A stretch of 33,063 bases of DNA from an uncultured Halieaceae bacterium. GTDB taxonomy: Bacteria; Pseudomonadota; Gammaproteobacteria; Pseudomonadales; Halieaceae. The notes under the pieces are model-generated. The model ran no database searches, had not been told where the DNA came from, and worked only from the letters and a program-made list of their open reading frames with translations. Position numbers and translations under genes: made by a program. Where the stretch lies: contig CAJWWJ010000005.1 in NCBI GenBank assembly GCA_913048575.1, positions 1 to 33,063 of the forward strand, read 5' to 3'. Each line of letters begins with the position of its first letter. The stretch's first letter is position 1. Positions 20,276 through 30,356 of the stretch are shown here, one piece after another.

Positions 20276-21190
20276 CTAAGGCAGCATGCCCTCCTGGTCC
20301 GCTCCCTCTCGCTCTGGCACCATGACATCCTCTTTGCTCACGCCAAGCTGCAGTAAGGTGGTGGAGGCCACATACATCGACGAGTAGGTCCCCACAGTCA
20401 CACCCACTAGCAGCGCTACCGCGAAGCCGAAAATCATTTCTCCGCCGAATAACGCTAGCGCAGCCAAGACCAAAAGTGTGGTTAGCGATGTCACCAACGT
20501 TCTACCCAAGGTCTCTGTCAGCGAGATGTTAATCACATCAATCGCTTCAGCCCGCCTGATTTTGCGCAAATTTTCTCTTATCCGATCGGACACGACGATC
20601 GTGTCATTAAGCGAGTAACCGACTACCGCCAGCAGCGCAGCAAGCACTGTTAGGTCAAATTCTAGACCCGTCAGTGAGAAAAACCCCAACGTCACGATCA
20701 CATCATGAGCGAGTGCAAACACCGCCCCCAAGGCAAATTTTATCTGGAAACGAAACGCAACATAGAGCATTACTAGACCCAACGCCGTCAGCATCGCGAT
20801 GCCCCCGTCGTCCCTCAGCTCATCCCCCACCTGCGGCCCGACAAACTCAATGCGGCGCAATTCAATCGCCATATCGCTACTGCTGCGCAGTTTATCCACC
20901 ATCAGCGCGCCCTGCTCATCGGAATAACCGTCAGGCAACCGCACCAAAACATCTCGGTCTGTACCAAAGCTGACTACTACCGCGCCTTCATAGCCCTCCT
21001 CAGCCAACACAGATCGAATCGAACTCAAATCGGCGCTGTCACTATAAGCCACCTCGATCAACGTACCGCCTGTAAAATCAAGGCCCCAGTTCAATTGCTG
21101 CAGGCTCAAAGAGGCGACAGCCGTGACAATGGCTAAGCCCGATAAGGCGATGGCGACCCAGCGCCACTTCATGAAAGGAATTGGATTCAT
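20276..21190 (-). CDS. secF: protein translocase subunit SecF
   Basis: LNWGLDFTGGTLIEVAY..., VGPQVGDELRDDGGIAML and VVGYSLNDTIVVSDRIRENLRK; start overlaps the secD stop. Confidence 0.97.
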   Translation of the reverse strand: MNPIPFMKWRWVAIALSGLAIVTAVASLSLQQLNWGLDFTGGTLIEVAYSDSADLSSIRSVLAEEGYEGAVVVSFGTDRDVLVRLPDGYSDEQGALMVDKLRSSSDMAIELRRIEFVGPQVGDELRDDGGIAMLTALGLVMLYVAFRFQIKFALGAVFALAHDVIVTLGFFSLTGLEFDLTVLAALLAVVGYSLNDTIVVSDRIRENLRKIRRAEAIDVINISLTETLGRTLVTSLTTLLVLAALALFGGEMIFGFAVALLVGVTVGTYSSMYVASTTLLQLGVSKEDVMVPEREGADQEGMLP

Positions 21191-23094
21191 TCCGCTGCCC
21201 CCTGTCGCGCGACCTTGGCTCCGCCGACGCCCCCAATTGACAGCGCCTGCACCCTTCGGCCGCCATAAAATAAATTCACCAGTGCTCTCGTGCCAATAAT
21301 GGAGGACAACATCGAAGTGATAATGCCGACTGACAGTGTGACTGCAAACCCTTTGACCGGACCTGTCCCGATTGCATACAGAATGATCGCCACAATCAAG
21401 GTGGTGATATTGGCATCGAGAATCGTGACAACCGCACGGTCAAAACCCTGACCAATCGCTGTTTGAGGTGGGGCGCCGCCCCGAATTTCCTCTCGAATAC
21501 GCGCAAAGATCAACACATTGGCATCAACTGCCATGCCGACGGTCAATACGATCCCGGCGATACCTGGCAGTGTCAGTGTGGCGCCAAGCAACGACATAAT
21601 GGCCACTAATAGGACAAGATTGCCGCTCAGGGCAAGCACTGCCGCAACGCCAAAAACCCGGTAGTACAGCATCATAAAGATAACGACGAGGGCCAACCCG
21701 ACTTGCACTGATTTTGTGCCCAAGCGGATATTTTCGGCCCCTAGAGAGGGCCCGACCGTGCGCTCTTCGACAAAAGTAATCGGCGCTGCCAGTGCGCCGG
21801 CCCGCAACATCAGCGCCAGCTCTGACGACTCTCCGGGGTTGTCCAGCCCGGTTATCTGAAACTGCGCGCCCAGCGCCGACTGAATCACCGGCGCAGTCAG
21901 CAGTTTCTTTTCGTCATAGGGAATCCGTTTGGCAACTTCTTCTCCGGATTCCGTCATCTCGTAACGCGTCCGATACTTGCGCTCGATAAACAATACGCCC
22001 ATGCGTCGCTTCACGTTGGCACGCGTCGCCCGCGACATCAGCATCCCACCTTCACCATCCAAACTGATGGAGACATTGGGCTGGCTGTTCTGATCAAAAC
22101 CAGCCTGCGCGTTGGAAACACTCTCACCTGAGATAATCACATCGCGCTCTAGCCACTCAGTCATGCCCTCGCGACCCGCGCTGCGATACTCAAACCGCTG
22201 TCGTTCCGATATCGGAGCATTGGCCTCGGCAACGAGCCGGAACTCCAGATTAGCCACCTTGCCCAAAATGCGCTTCGCTTCTGCTGTATCTTGAATACCA
22301 GGCAGCTCGACAACAATGCGGTTGCGGCCTTGCCGCTGCACTAACGGCTCAGACACACCTAACTCATTAACGCGATTACGAATCGTGGTCAGATTTTGGG
22401 TTACCGCATAGTCCACCAGTTCGGTAATCGTTTGCTCGGTAACGTCCGCGTATAACAACCAAGCATCCGTCTCATCGACTCGATCGAGGAATAACTCAGG
22501 GTAAAGCTCGGCAACCAGCTTACGTGCTGCCTCCCGATCGGCCTCGGCCCGAAATTGCATCACAGCGCGCTGGCCATCGAGACTGACTCGTCCGCGAACC
22601 CGCTCTTCACGCAGCCGCTTTTTAATACCGATCTCGTACTGCTCAAGCCGCCGCTCCGTTGCCGCGGCAACGTCAACTTCTAGCTTAAAATGAACGCCTC
22701 CGCTCAAATCAAGGCCTAGCTTCATGGGCGTTGCACCGCCTTGCAGCAACCAGTCTGGTGTCGTCGGTGCCAAATTGAGCGCCACAATAAATCCGTCACC
22801 GAGCTCCCTCGCCACGACGGCCTGAGCCCGCAACTGCTGATCACGATCGGTCAATCTCAACAGCGCAGACTTACCCTGTTCCTGAATGACCTCGCCAAAA
22901 AAGGGGATTCCCGCATCGGTTAGCGCCTGCTCAGCACGACCTAGTATGGGCCTGTCGATCATTTGAGAGCTGCTGGCGCCGGCAATCTGCAATGCAGGGT
23001 CGGGGGCATATAAATTGGGCGCGGCGTAAAAGAAGCCTCCGGCGACCACAATGAGGATCAACACATTTTTCCAAAGGGGGTAATGATTTATCAT
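21187..23094 (-). CDS. secD: protein translocase subunit SecD
   Basis: MINHYPLWKNVLILIVVAGGFFYAAPNLY...MKLGLDLSGGVHFKLEVD...LPGIAGIVLTVGMAVDANVLIFARIREE. Confidence 0.97.
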   Translation of the reverse strand: MINHYPLWKNVLILIVVAGGFFYAAPNLYAPDPALQIAGASSSQMIDRPILGRAEQALTDAGIPFFGEVIQEQGKSALLRLTDRDQQLRAQAVVARELGDGFIVALNLAPTTPDWLLQGGATPMKLGLDLSGGVHFKLEVDVAAATERRLEQYEIGIKKRLREERVRGRVSLDGQRAVMQFRAEADREAARKLVAELYPELFLDRVDETDAWLLYADVTEQTITELVDYAVTQNLTTIRNRVNELGVSEPLVQRQGRNRIVVELPGIQDTAEAKRILGKVANLEFRLVAEANAPISERQRFEYRSAGREGMTEWLERDVIISGESVSNAQAGFDQNSQPNVSISLDGEGGMLMSRATRANVKRRMGVLFIERKYRTRYEMTESGEEVAKRIPYDEKKLLTAPVIQSALGAQFQITGLDNPGESSELALMLRAGALAAPITFVEERTVGPSLGAENIRLGTKSVQVGLALVVIFMMLYYRVFGVAAVLALSGNLVLLVAIMSLLGATLTLPGIAGIVLTVGMAVDANVLIFARIREEIRGGAPPQTAIGQGFDRAVVTILDANITTLIVAIILYAIGTGPVKGFAVTLSVGIITSMLSSIIGTRALVNLFYGGRRVQALSIGGVGGAKVARQGAAE

Positions 23095-23101
23095 CGCTTC
23101 A

Positions 23102-23131
23102 TTGTCATTGTCGTCGTTGTCATTGTCGTCG
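23102..23131. repeat. 15-bp perfect tandem duplication (TTGTCATTGTCGTCG x2) in the purL-secD intergenic region, with degenerate flanks
   Basis: 23102-23116 and 23117-23131 are identical and continue as related trinucleotide-rich sequence on both sides (ATTGTC / TTGCCG). Confidence 0.9.
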
Positions 23132-23205
23132 TTGCCGTGGTGACGTTAGGTCTCTGAAATAGGCGCGGAGTGTACCGACTCAATGGCCGCAACACCACGC
23201 CGATA

Positions 23206-26200
23206 TCACCCGAGCCAGACGCGCGCATTGCGAAATAACCGCATCCAGCCCGAGTCCTGATCCCATTCAGAGGGTCGCCAAGACATCTGCGCCGCACGAA
23301 AGACGCGTTCCGGATGGGGCATCATAATCGAGACTCGACCATCGCTATTGCACAATCCAGTGACTCCGCCCGGCGAACCATTGGGATTGAAAGGGTAATT
23401 TTCTGTCACATTTTGGTGGTGATCGATAAAACGCAGTGCGACTAAACCGGCCGCCTCAAGCGCGCTGGCAGTACTCGTCTGTGAAAACTGAGCGCGTCCT
23501 TCACCATGTGCCACAACAATCGGCAAATAGGAGCCCTCCATGCCTTTGAGCAAAACAGACGGCGAGGACTCAATTCGCACCAACGACAGGCGCGCTTCGT
23601 ACTGCTCAGAATGGTTGCGAGCAAAACGTGGCCAGTGATCGCTCCCCGGGATGATCGACTGTAACGCGGACATCATCTGACACCCATTGCAGACACCCAA
23701 CGAAAAAGTATCTGTTCTGGCAAAAAACTGCTCAAAGCGCGCCCTGACAGCATCATTAAACAAAATACTCTTTGCCCATCCCTCGCCAGCGCCCAGCACA
23801 TCGCCGTAAGAGAAGCCGCCGCAAGCCGCCAAACCATGGCAGTCAGTCAAATCCTGCGTGCCCGCCATCACATCACTCATATGAACATCAACCGCCGTAA
23901 ATCCTGCCCGATCAAATGCCGCGGCCATCTCCATCTGACCATTCACCCCTTGCTCTCGCAAAATGGCCACTCGAGGCCGACTGCCAGTCGCAATAAAAGG
24001 GGCCGCAATGTCCTCATCACAATCGTAGGTCAACGCCGCCGACAAACCGGGATCAGCTTGCTGGATCGCAGCCAATTCCTGATCGGCACAGTCGGCATTA
24101 TCACGCCGCCGCGCAATCGCATGGCTGGTCTCACTCCACAGCGCCTGCAACGCCCCTCGATTGCTGTCCATCAGTTCAAACTGCGGAGTGTTCACGACAA
24201 TACGTTCGTCCAGTCGCGGCGTTCCCACAGAGGACACCATGCCCTCGAGGCCCAACTCAGCCGCCAGTGACACGATCGCGTCGACGTGCTGCTTGGCTAC
24301 CTGAATCACGGCACCAATCTCTTCTGAGAAAAGCCTCGCAACCGCGGCTTCGTGATCCACCGCTAGGTCGACCTGTAACCCACAACGGCTCGCAAACGCC
24401 ATCTCTAATAGCGACACCAGCAATCCACCATCGGACCGATCGTGATACGCCAAAATCCAGTCTTTCGATTTTAGCGCCAACAAGAAATTAAACAGTGCTC
24501 GCATGTCTTGTGGCATGACGTCTGGCGGTGTCTGTCCCAACTGATTCCATACCTGAGCCAACACCGAGCCCCCAAGGCGGTCTTGTCCACGGCCGAGATC
24601 GATCAGTAACAGCACCGTATCTTCGCGCGGCGACAGTGCTGGCGTCAGTACCTTACGGACGTCACCACACGGCGCAAATGCGGAAACAATTAAGGAAACC
24701 GGAGCGGTCACAGCGCGATCCTGCCCTGCGTCCTGCCAGGCGGTCCGCATCGACATAGAGTCCTTGCCCACGGGAATCGTAATCCCCAACGCAGGACAAA
24801 ATTCAAGCCCTACCGCCGCCACGGTGTCATACAAGATCGCGTCATCACCGGCATGATCCGCTGCACACATCCAATTCGCCGACAGCTTGATATCGTCTAG
24901 CGATGCAACCGGCGCTGCTAACAAATTAGTGAGAGCCTCGGCCACCGCTATACGTCCCGAAGCAGGGCCATTGAGCAAAGCAACGGGCGTCCGCTCGCCC
25001 ATTGCCATCGCTTCTCCCTCATGCGAATCCAAAGACACCGTTGTCACCGCACAGTCAGCAACGGGAACTTGCCAAGGCCCCACCATTTGGTCGCGCGCGA
25101 CCATCCCTGTCACGCTGCGGTCACCGATCGTGATCAAAAAGCTTTTTGAACCCACCGCAGGGAAGGTCAATACCCGCTCTACCGATTCAACTAACGAAAC
25201 GCCTTGGTGATCAAAGGCATCGCCCAGCATGGAGGGACGGTTGGTACGACGATGCATTTTGGGGGGCTTACCAAATAACAGCGACATGGGCAGATCGATG
25301 GGCAGGCTTGTAAATGCGTTGTCAGTTAACGCCAAATGCATCGCTTGCGTCGCTTCGCCCACGACCGCAAAGGGGCAGCGCTCTCGTTCACAGATCTGCT
25401 CGAAGACTGCTAATTGCTCGGGCTCGACAGCCATGACGTAACGCTCTTGAGACTCGTTACACCAGATTTCGAGCGGCGTCATGCCGGGCTCATCGTTGGG
25501 AATATCGCGAAGCTCAAAACGCCCGCCCCGTCCGCCGTCTTTGACCAGTTCGGGCAGGGCATTGCTCAAGCCACCCGCGCCGACATCATGAATAAACGCA
25601 ATGGGATTGTGCTCGCCTAGGCTCCAGCAGGCATCGATCACCTCCTGACACCGGCGTTGGATTTCCGGGTTTTGTCTTTGTACCGAGGCAAAATCGAGAT
25701 CCTCAGCACTGTCACCGCTGGCCATAGATGAGGCAGCGCCGCCGCCAAGGCCAATCAGCATGGCCGGCCCGCCCAGTACGATGAGTTTCGCACCGGCAGA
25801 GTACTCCCCTTTTTCAACGTGTTCTTGCCGGATATTGCCATAGCCGCCTGCGATCATAATGGGCTTGTGATAACCGCGAACTCCACTGACCTCATCCGAC
25901 TCAAAAGTCCGAAAATATCCCGCAATATTAGGGCGACCGAATTCGTTATTAAACGCGGCGGCGCCAATGGGGCCATCGATCATGATCTGCAGTGGCGAAA
26001 CGATGCGACCCGGCCTGCCATAATGAAGCTCCCAGGGTCGAGGCAGCTCGGGAATCTCCAGGTGAGAGACGGAAAACCCTGCCAATCCGACCTTCGGGCG
26101 CGAACCGCGGCCCACCGCACCCTCATCACGAATCTCTCCTCCCGCGCCCGTGCCAGCGCCCGCAAAGGGTGCAATAGCGGTCGGGTGATTGTGCGTCTCT

Positions 26201-27078
26201 ACTTTCATCAACAGGTGAATGGCTTCGTTGTTAAAGCGCCAGACTTGATCAACTGGATCAGGATAAAAGCGACCTGCAGTATGACCAGCCACAACAGCGG
26301 CGTTATCGGAGTAAGCCGATAACACATTCTCCCCCCCCACCTCGTGGGTATGCCGGATCATAGCGAACAGGGAATGGGTTTCATCAACCCCATCAATTTC
26401 CCAACTGGCATTGAAAATTTTGTGCCGGCAATGCTCTGAGTTTGCCTGTGCAAACATCATCAATTCGATATCGCGAGGATTTCGGCCAAGCGTCTCGAAG
26501 GCCTCGGCAAGGTAATCCAATTCGTCGTCGATCAACGCCAAACCCAGTTGCAAATTAGCCGCTTCGAGTGCCGGCTGCCCAGCACCCAGCAGGTCAACCT
26601 CGGTATAGGTCGCCGGTTCGGTGCGATCAAAGAGTGAGGCCACGGCATCCATTGTATCGACAACCGTTTCCACCATACGATCGTGAATGACCGCATCCAG
26701 TGCGCTGCAATCGTCTCCCGGCCGAAGACCATCGACGCCGACCACCGTCACTCGCTCAACACGTTGTACCTCTGCAAACCCGCAATTACGGGCGATATCG
26801 GTGGCTTTGCTCGACCAAGGTGAAATAGTGCCCAGGCGCGGCATGACGATGCGCTGCCCGGGTCGGGTGAGCATGCCAGCATCGGCTATCGCGGCGGTGC
26901 CAGGTTGCAACAGCGCGGCCAGTCGCGGTGCGTCAACCGACCCTTGCGCAGCAACATCAACCGCATAGGCGTAAACCACCTCACGCAGTTGCCAGTCTCC
27001 TTCCAATGCGGCGATTTCCGCCGCAAGCAGCTGAAAACGCGCGTTGGACAACGCGGGGGATCCGGGCAGGACAAGCAT
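23206..27078 (-). CDS. purL: phosphoribosylformylglycinamidine synthase
   Basis: 1290-aa ORF with PurL features: [67 protein letters not shown] and a C-terminal glutaminase domain ([22 protein letters not shown]). Confidence 0.98.
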   Translation of the reverse strand: MLVLPGSPALSNARFQLLAAEIAALEGDWQLREVVYAYAVDVAAQGSVDAPRLAALLQPGTAAIADAGMLTRPGQRIVMPRLGTISPWSSKATDIARNCGFAEVQRVERVTVVGVDGLRPGDDCSALDAVIHDRMVETVVDTMDAVASLFDRTEPATYTEVDLLGAGQPALEAANLQLGLALIDDELDYLAEAFETLGRNPRDIELMMFAQANSEHCRHKIFNASWEIDGVDETHSLFAMIRHTHEVGGENVLSAYSDNAAVVAGHTAGRFYPDPVDQVWRFNNEAIHLLMKVETHNHPTAIAPFAGAGTGAGGEIRDEGAVGRGSRPKVGLAGFSVSHLEIPELPRPWELHYGRPGRIVSPLQIMIDGPIGAAAFNNEFGRPNIAGYFRTFESDEVSGVRGYHKPIMIAGGYGNIRQEHVEKGEYSAGAKLIVLGGPAMLIGLGGGAASSMASGDSAEDLDFASVQRQNPEIQRRCQEVIDACWSLGEHNPIAFIHDVGAGGLSNALPELVKDGGRGGRFELRDIPNDEPGMTPLEIWCNESQERYVMAVEPEQLAVFEQICERERCPFAVVGEATQAMHLALTDNAFTSLPIDLPMSLLFGKPPKMHRRTNRPSMLGDAFDHQGVSLVESVERVLTFPAVGSKSFLITIGDRSVTGMVARDQMVGPWQVPVADCAVTTVSLDSHEGEAMAMGERTPVALLNGPASGRIAVAEALTNLLAAPVASLDDIKLSANWMCAADHAGDDAILYDTVAAVGLEFCPALGITIPVGKDSMSMRTAWQDAGQDRAVTAPVSLIVSAFAPCGDVRKVLTPALSPREDTVLLLIDLGRGQDRLGGSVLAQVWNQLGQTPPDVMPQDMRALFNFLLALKSKDWILAYHDRSDGGLLVSLLEMAFASRCGLQVDLAVDHEAAVARLFSEEIGAVIQVAKQHVDAIVSLAAELGLEGMVSSVGTPRLDERIVVNTPQFELMDSNRGALQALWSETSHAIARRRDNADCADQELAAIQQADPGLSAALTYDCDEDIAAPFIATGSRPRVAILREQGVNGQMEMAAAFDRAGFTAVDVHMSDVMAGTQDLTDCHGLAACGGFSYGDVLGAGEGWAKSILFNDAVRARFEQFFARTDTFSLGVCNGCQMMSALQSIIPGSDHWPRFARNHSEQYEARLSLVRIESSPSVLLKGMEGSYLPIVVAHGEGRAQFSQTSTASALEAAGLVALRFIDHHQNVTENYPFNPNGSPGGVTGLCNSDGRVSIMMPHPERVFRAAQMSWRPSEWDQDSGWMRLFRNARVWLG

Positions 27079-27211
27079 CTGGAATTCCTGAACAACTGGG
27101 CAGCCGGATTATACCCCTTCGGTGATTAAGGGTGCACACCTCCCGACGTGCGGAGGCAACGAAACCTTCATTATTGTGTCACCCGCCAGCAGGACCCTCT
27201 ACACTTACCCC

Positions 27212-28630
27212 ATGGCGACTCGCTTTCCACTCATTATCTTAATGGCGCTGCTCTGTAGCTGCCAAGACACGTCGGATCTCGCACCCATAGCGCCAGGGGG
27301 TGAGCTCATTATGCTGACACGTAATACGCCAACCACTTACTATTTTGAGGGTGACAACGAAGCCGGCCTCGACTACGAACTGGCGCGGGCCTTTGCCGAG
27401 CAACACGGTATGACGCTGCGGGTAAAGGTAGCGTTCAGCCTACCCGAATTGTTTGCCATGCTAGCTCGGGGCGAGGGACACTTTGCCGCTGCCGGCCTCA
27501 CTCAGAGTGCTCAACGCGATAAACAATTTCAGGCCTCTTTACCCTATCTACGACAGCAGGCACTCGTGGCATATAAATCAGGAAAGTTACGTCCTCGATC
27601 GCTGCCACAGTTGGTTGACCGTGATTTAGTCGTGGTCGCGGGGAGTGCTCATACCGAACTCTTAGAGGGCCTTCAGGTCGAGTTACCTCAGTTGTCATGG
27701 CGAGAAATACACGCCGTTGATTCGCTGGAGTTGATGCAACTGATTACTGAAGAAAAAGCGGAGCTAGCCGTCGTAAATTCCCTGACGTTAAGTGTTGAAC
27801 AGCGCCTCTTTCCCAGAATGGTGGCGGGGTTGGAGGTCGGCGAGCCTGCACCGGTAGTCTGGTATTTGCCTGACTCTGCTGAAGACACAACATCACTGGA
27901 TCTGATCAACCAATTTATTCAGCAGGCCCACCAAAACGGAGACCTCGCAAAACTAAAAAGACAGTACTTTGGGCGCTACGAACATGCATCGCGCGTTGGT
28001 TCGCTGACTTTTCAGCGGAAAATAGCCACCGACCTACCTCTCTGGCAACCGCTGATCCAAACGGTGGCACTGGAGTACCAAATGGACTGGCAACTGCTGG
28101 CCGCCATGGCTTATCAAGAATCTCATTGGAATCCCAAAGCACGATCTCCCACAGGTGTGAGAGGCATGATGATGCTCACTCGCAGTACTGCCGACGAGTT
28201 GGGTGTTGAGGACCGGACGAACGCACAGCAGAGCCTTCGCGGCGGCGCTCGATTTTTTAAAAACCTGCTCAGACGACTCCCCGCAGATATAGAGGAACCC
28301 GACCGGACGTCAATGGCATTAGCCGCCTATAACATTGGCATGGGTCATTTAGAGGACGCCAGAATCATAACGCAGCAGGCTAGCGGTGACCCGCATTTTT
28401 GGCCGGATGTGAGAGCTCAGCTGCCCCAACTGCAGCATCCCGAGTTTTTTCCCCTGACTAAATTTGGCTTCGCCGAAGGGCCGCAAGCGGTGACTTATGT
28501 TGACAATATTCGTCATTACGAAGGGATGTTGAAACTACAGGCACTGCCAGAGAGTCGCATCGCACCGCCAATAGAAGTGGACACACTGCTGCCCGAATCG
28601 CTGCGCTCCATCACACTGCCCGTGCTTTGA
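27212..28630 (+). CDS. mltF: membrane-bound lytic murein transglycosylase F
   Basis: N-terminal lipoprotein-like signal (MATRFPLIILMALLCSC), SBP_bac_3-like domain (TPTTYYFEGDNEAGLDYELARAFAEQHGM) and SLT domain (LLAAMAYQESHWNPKARSPTGVRGMMMLT). Divergent from purL. Start placed at 27212; the ORF track starts at 27122. Confidence 0.94.
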   Translation: MATRFPLIILMALLCSCQDTSDLAPIAPGGELIMLTRNTPTTYYFEGDNEAGLDYELARAFAEQHGMTLRVKVAFSLPELFAMLARGEGHFAAAGLTQSAQRDKQFQASLPYLRQQALVAYKSGKLRPRSLPQLVDRDLVVVAGSAHTELLEGLQVELPQLSWREIHAVDSLELMQLITEEKAELAVVNSLTLSVEQRLFPRMVAGLEVGEPAPVVWYLPDSAEDTTSLDLINQFIQQAHQNGDLAKLKRQYFGRYEHASRVGSLTFQRKIATDLPLWQPLIQTVALEYQMDWQLLAAMAYQESHWNPKARSPTGVRGMMMLTRSTADELGVEDRTNAQQSLRGGARFFKNLLRRLPADIEEPDRTSMALAAYNIGMGHLEDARIITQQASGDPHFWPDVRAQLPQLQHPEFFPLTKFGFAEGPQAVTYVDNIRHYEGMLKLQALPESRIAPPIEVDTLLPESLRSITLPVL

Positions 28631-28646
28631 GCGCTCAAGTGGCTGA

Positions 28647-29105
28647 CTACCGCCGCGCCTTGAAAAAGGCTCGTAATATCGCCGCCGCCTCTGTCTCCTC
28701 CAATCCTTCCCGCCACTGCACCCGATGATTCAACAGCGGATTATCGAGCGTCTGAGCCGCACTAATCACTGCTCCAGAGCGCGGCTCACGCGTGCCGAAG
28801 ATCAGCGTTTGAACCCGCGCGTGAATCAAGGCACCACAACACATCGTGCAGGGCTCCAAGCTGACATACAGCGTGGTACCCGGCAACCGGTAGTTGCCCT
28901 CTCTGACTGCCGCGTCGCGCAACACCCTGATCTCTGCGTGCGCCGTTGGATCATGGAGCTCAATTTGCGCATTACCGCTATTGGCGAGCACGCGGTGATC
29001 ACGGGTCAATACCGCGCCTACGGGCACCTCGCCGCGAGTCGCCGCACGGCGTGCCTCGTCTAGCGCCAAGGTCATACATTGCCGATCCCACTCGCTGAAG
29101 CTCAC
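28647..29105 (-). CDS. tadA: tRNA-specific adenosine deaminase TadA
   Basis: MTLALDEARRAATRGEVPVGAVLTRDHRVLANSGN...HAEIRVLRDA...SLEPCTMCCGALIHARVQTLIFG; cytidine deaminase-like Zn motifs, next to mltF. Confidence 0.95.
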   Translation of the reverse strand: MSFSEWDRQCMTLALDEARRAATRGEVPVGAVLTRDHRVLANSGNAQIELHDPTAHAEIRVLRDAAVREGNYRLPGTTLYVSLEPCTMCCGALIHARVQTLIFGTREPRSGAVISAAQTLDNPLLNHRVQWREGLEETEAAAILRAFFKARR

Positions 29106-29752
29106 AGCGGCGCCTCACTGTAAAAGTGCCAACACAACAATGCTAGAGCGCTACGGTGGGGCGAGAACACGGCACCGCGCGCAATGACTTTTTTCTCATC
29201 GGGTCGGTCTGGCCACGCCATGATACGGCCAAACCCCACTCGGACAGCCAGATCACCGCTAGGCCAAACATCGGGACGTCCCAGCGCAAACATCATGTAC
29301 ATATGCGCTGACCAACGGCCCAACCCTTTTACCCCAGTAATGGCCGACTCAACCTCAGCATCGCTCAAACGAGGCAGCTCCTTAAGGGGCAGGGCATTGG
29401 AAGTCACTGCCTCCGACAACGCTTGTAAATACGCTATTTTTTGCCGCGATAATCCGGCCTCTCGCAACACTTCTGGGGAGAGTGATTGCACCGAAGACGG
29501 CGTCAGCTCTGCGCCTGCCGCGGCCTCAACACGCGTGGTGATGGTCGCTGCAGCTTTAGTCGAGAGCTGCTGCCCGATAATGATGCGAGCCAGCGACCCG
29601 AATGAGTGATCGCGCCGTCGCGGTGCCGGGTAACCCACCTGACTCAGCGCGCCTTGTATTGGCGCGTGATCCTGTGACAGTTGGTCTAAGGCACGCCTGA
29701 TGTGGCTATCCGTTAATGCGAAGCGTGTCGTCATCGCTGAGCTAACGTCCAT
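29102..29752 (-). CDS. DNA-3-methyladenine glycosylase II (AlkA/HhH-GPD family)
   Basis: HSFGSLARIIIGQQLSTKAAATITTRV...ITGVKGLGRWSAHMYMMFALGRPDVWPSGDLAVRVGF; HhH-GPD with catalytic Asp context. Four-base overlap with tadA. Confidence 0.9.
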   Translation of the reverse strand: MDVSSAMTTRFALTDSHIRRALDQLSQDHAPIQGALSQVGYPAPRRRDHSFGSLARIIIGQQLSTKAAATITTRVEAAAGAELTPSSVQSLSPEVLREAGLSRQKIAYLQALSEAVTSNALPLKELPRLSDAEVESAITGVKGLGRWSAHMYMMFALGRPDVWPSGDLAVRVGFGRIMAWPDRPDEKKVIARGAVFSPHRSALALLCWHFYSEAPL

Positions 29753-30301
29753 TCAGCCATGAACGGGGTATCCGAGCCAACCGTGAACGTAGCCAACCAG
29801 CCCATAAATGACGATAGCGGCACTCAAGGCACCCACCTCGGGCGCCCATGCGATCGGGCTTTGCTCCCGCACCGGCGGTTCTTCTTGCCGATTAATCAGT
29901 ATCACGGCCAGCACCGCCCAGATCAGTAGACCACCAAAGAGCGTCAGTGATGCAAGGTCCCCATTGACTAACAAATGCGCGACAGCCCAAAGCTTGATCG
30001 CGGTCAATTGCGGATGCCGGATGAAACGGCTGATGCGCGCACCGATAATTGAAGCCGCGATAATGTAAAAGCTGACTAGCACCAGCAGATTGTTGATGCC
30101 AACCAGGGTACTCTGCCGCGCCCACCATATGGGTCCTTCAGCCGGCTGATAACCGAGGATCATCAGGACGACCGACAGGACAATCGATACAGCTACCAGC
30201 GGTCTGCCAGCACTGCCCAATCGAGACCGCCATCCCGGTGCCACTCGCTTCATTAAATGGGCGAGACTCCATAGCAAGACGCCTGATCCCAACAATCCCA
30301 T
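29753..30301 (-). CDS. NnrU-family integral membrane protein
   Basis: MGLLGSGVLLWSLAHLMKRVAPGWRSRLGSAGRPLVAVSIVLSVVLMILGYQ...RHPQLTAIKLWAVAHLLVNGDLASLTLFGGLLIWAV; conserved R-H-P-Q and WAxxHLLxNGD motifs. Confidence 0.87.
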   Translation of the reverse strand: MGLLGSGVLLWSLAHLMKRVAPGWRSRLGSAGRPLVAVSIVLSVVLMILGYQPAEGPIWWARQSTLVGINNLLVLVSFYIIAASIIGARISRFIRHPQLTAIKLWAVAHLLVNGDLASLTLFGGLLIWAVLAVILINRQEEPPVREQSPIAWAPEVGALSAAIVIYGLVGYVHGWLGYPVHG

Positions 30302-30356
30302 GATTACCGCTCCCAGTCCTGTTAGTCACCGGCGTCCGCGCCCATACCCCCTAGCA

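Noticed and set aside
23836-24270. 144-aa plus-strand ORF antisense to purL
   Set aside because: No family resemblance; purL is intact and continuous on the other strand.
27138-27155. CCTCC-...-GGAGG small hairpin upstream of mltF
   Set aside because: A 5-bp stem in GC-rich DNA is expected by chance; no further evidence.
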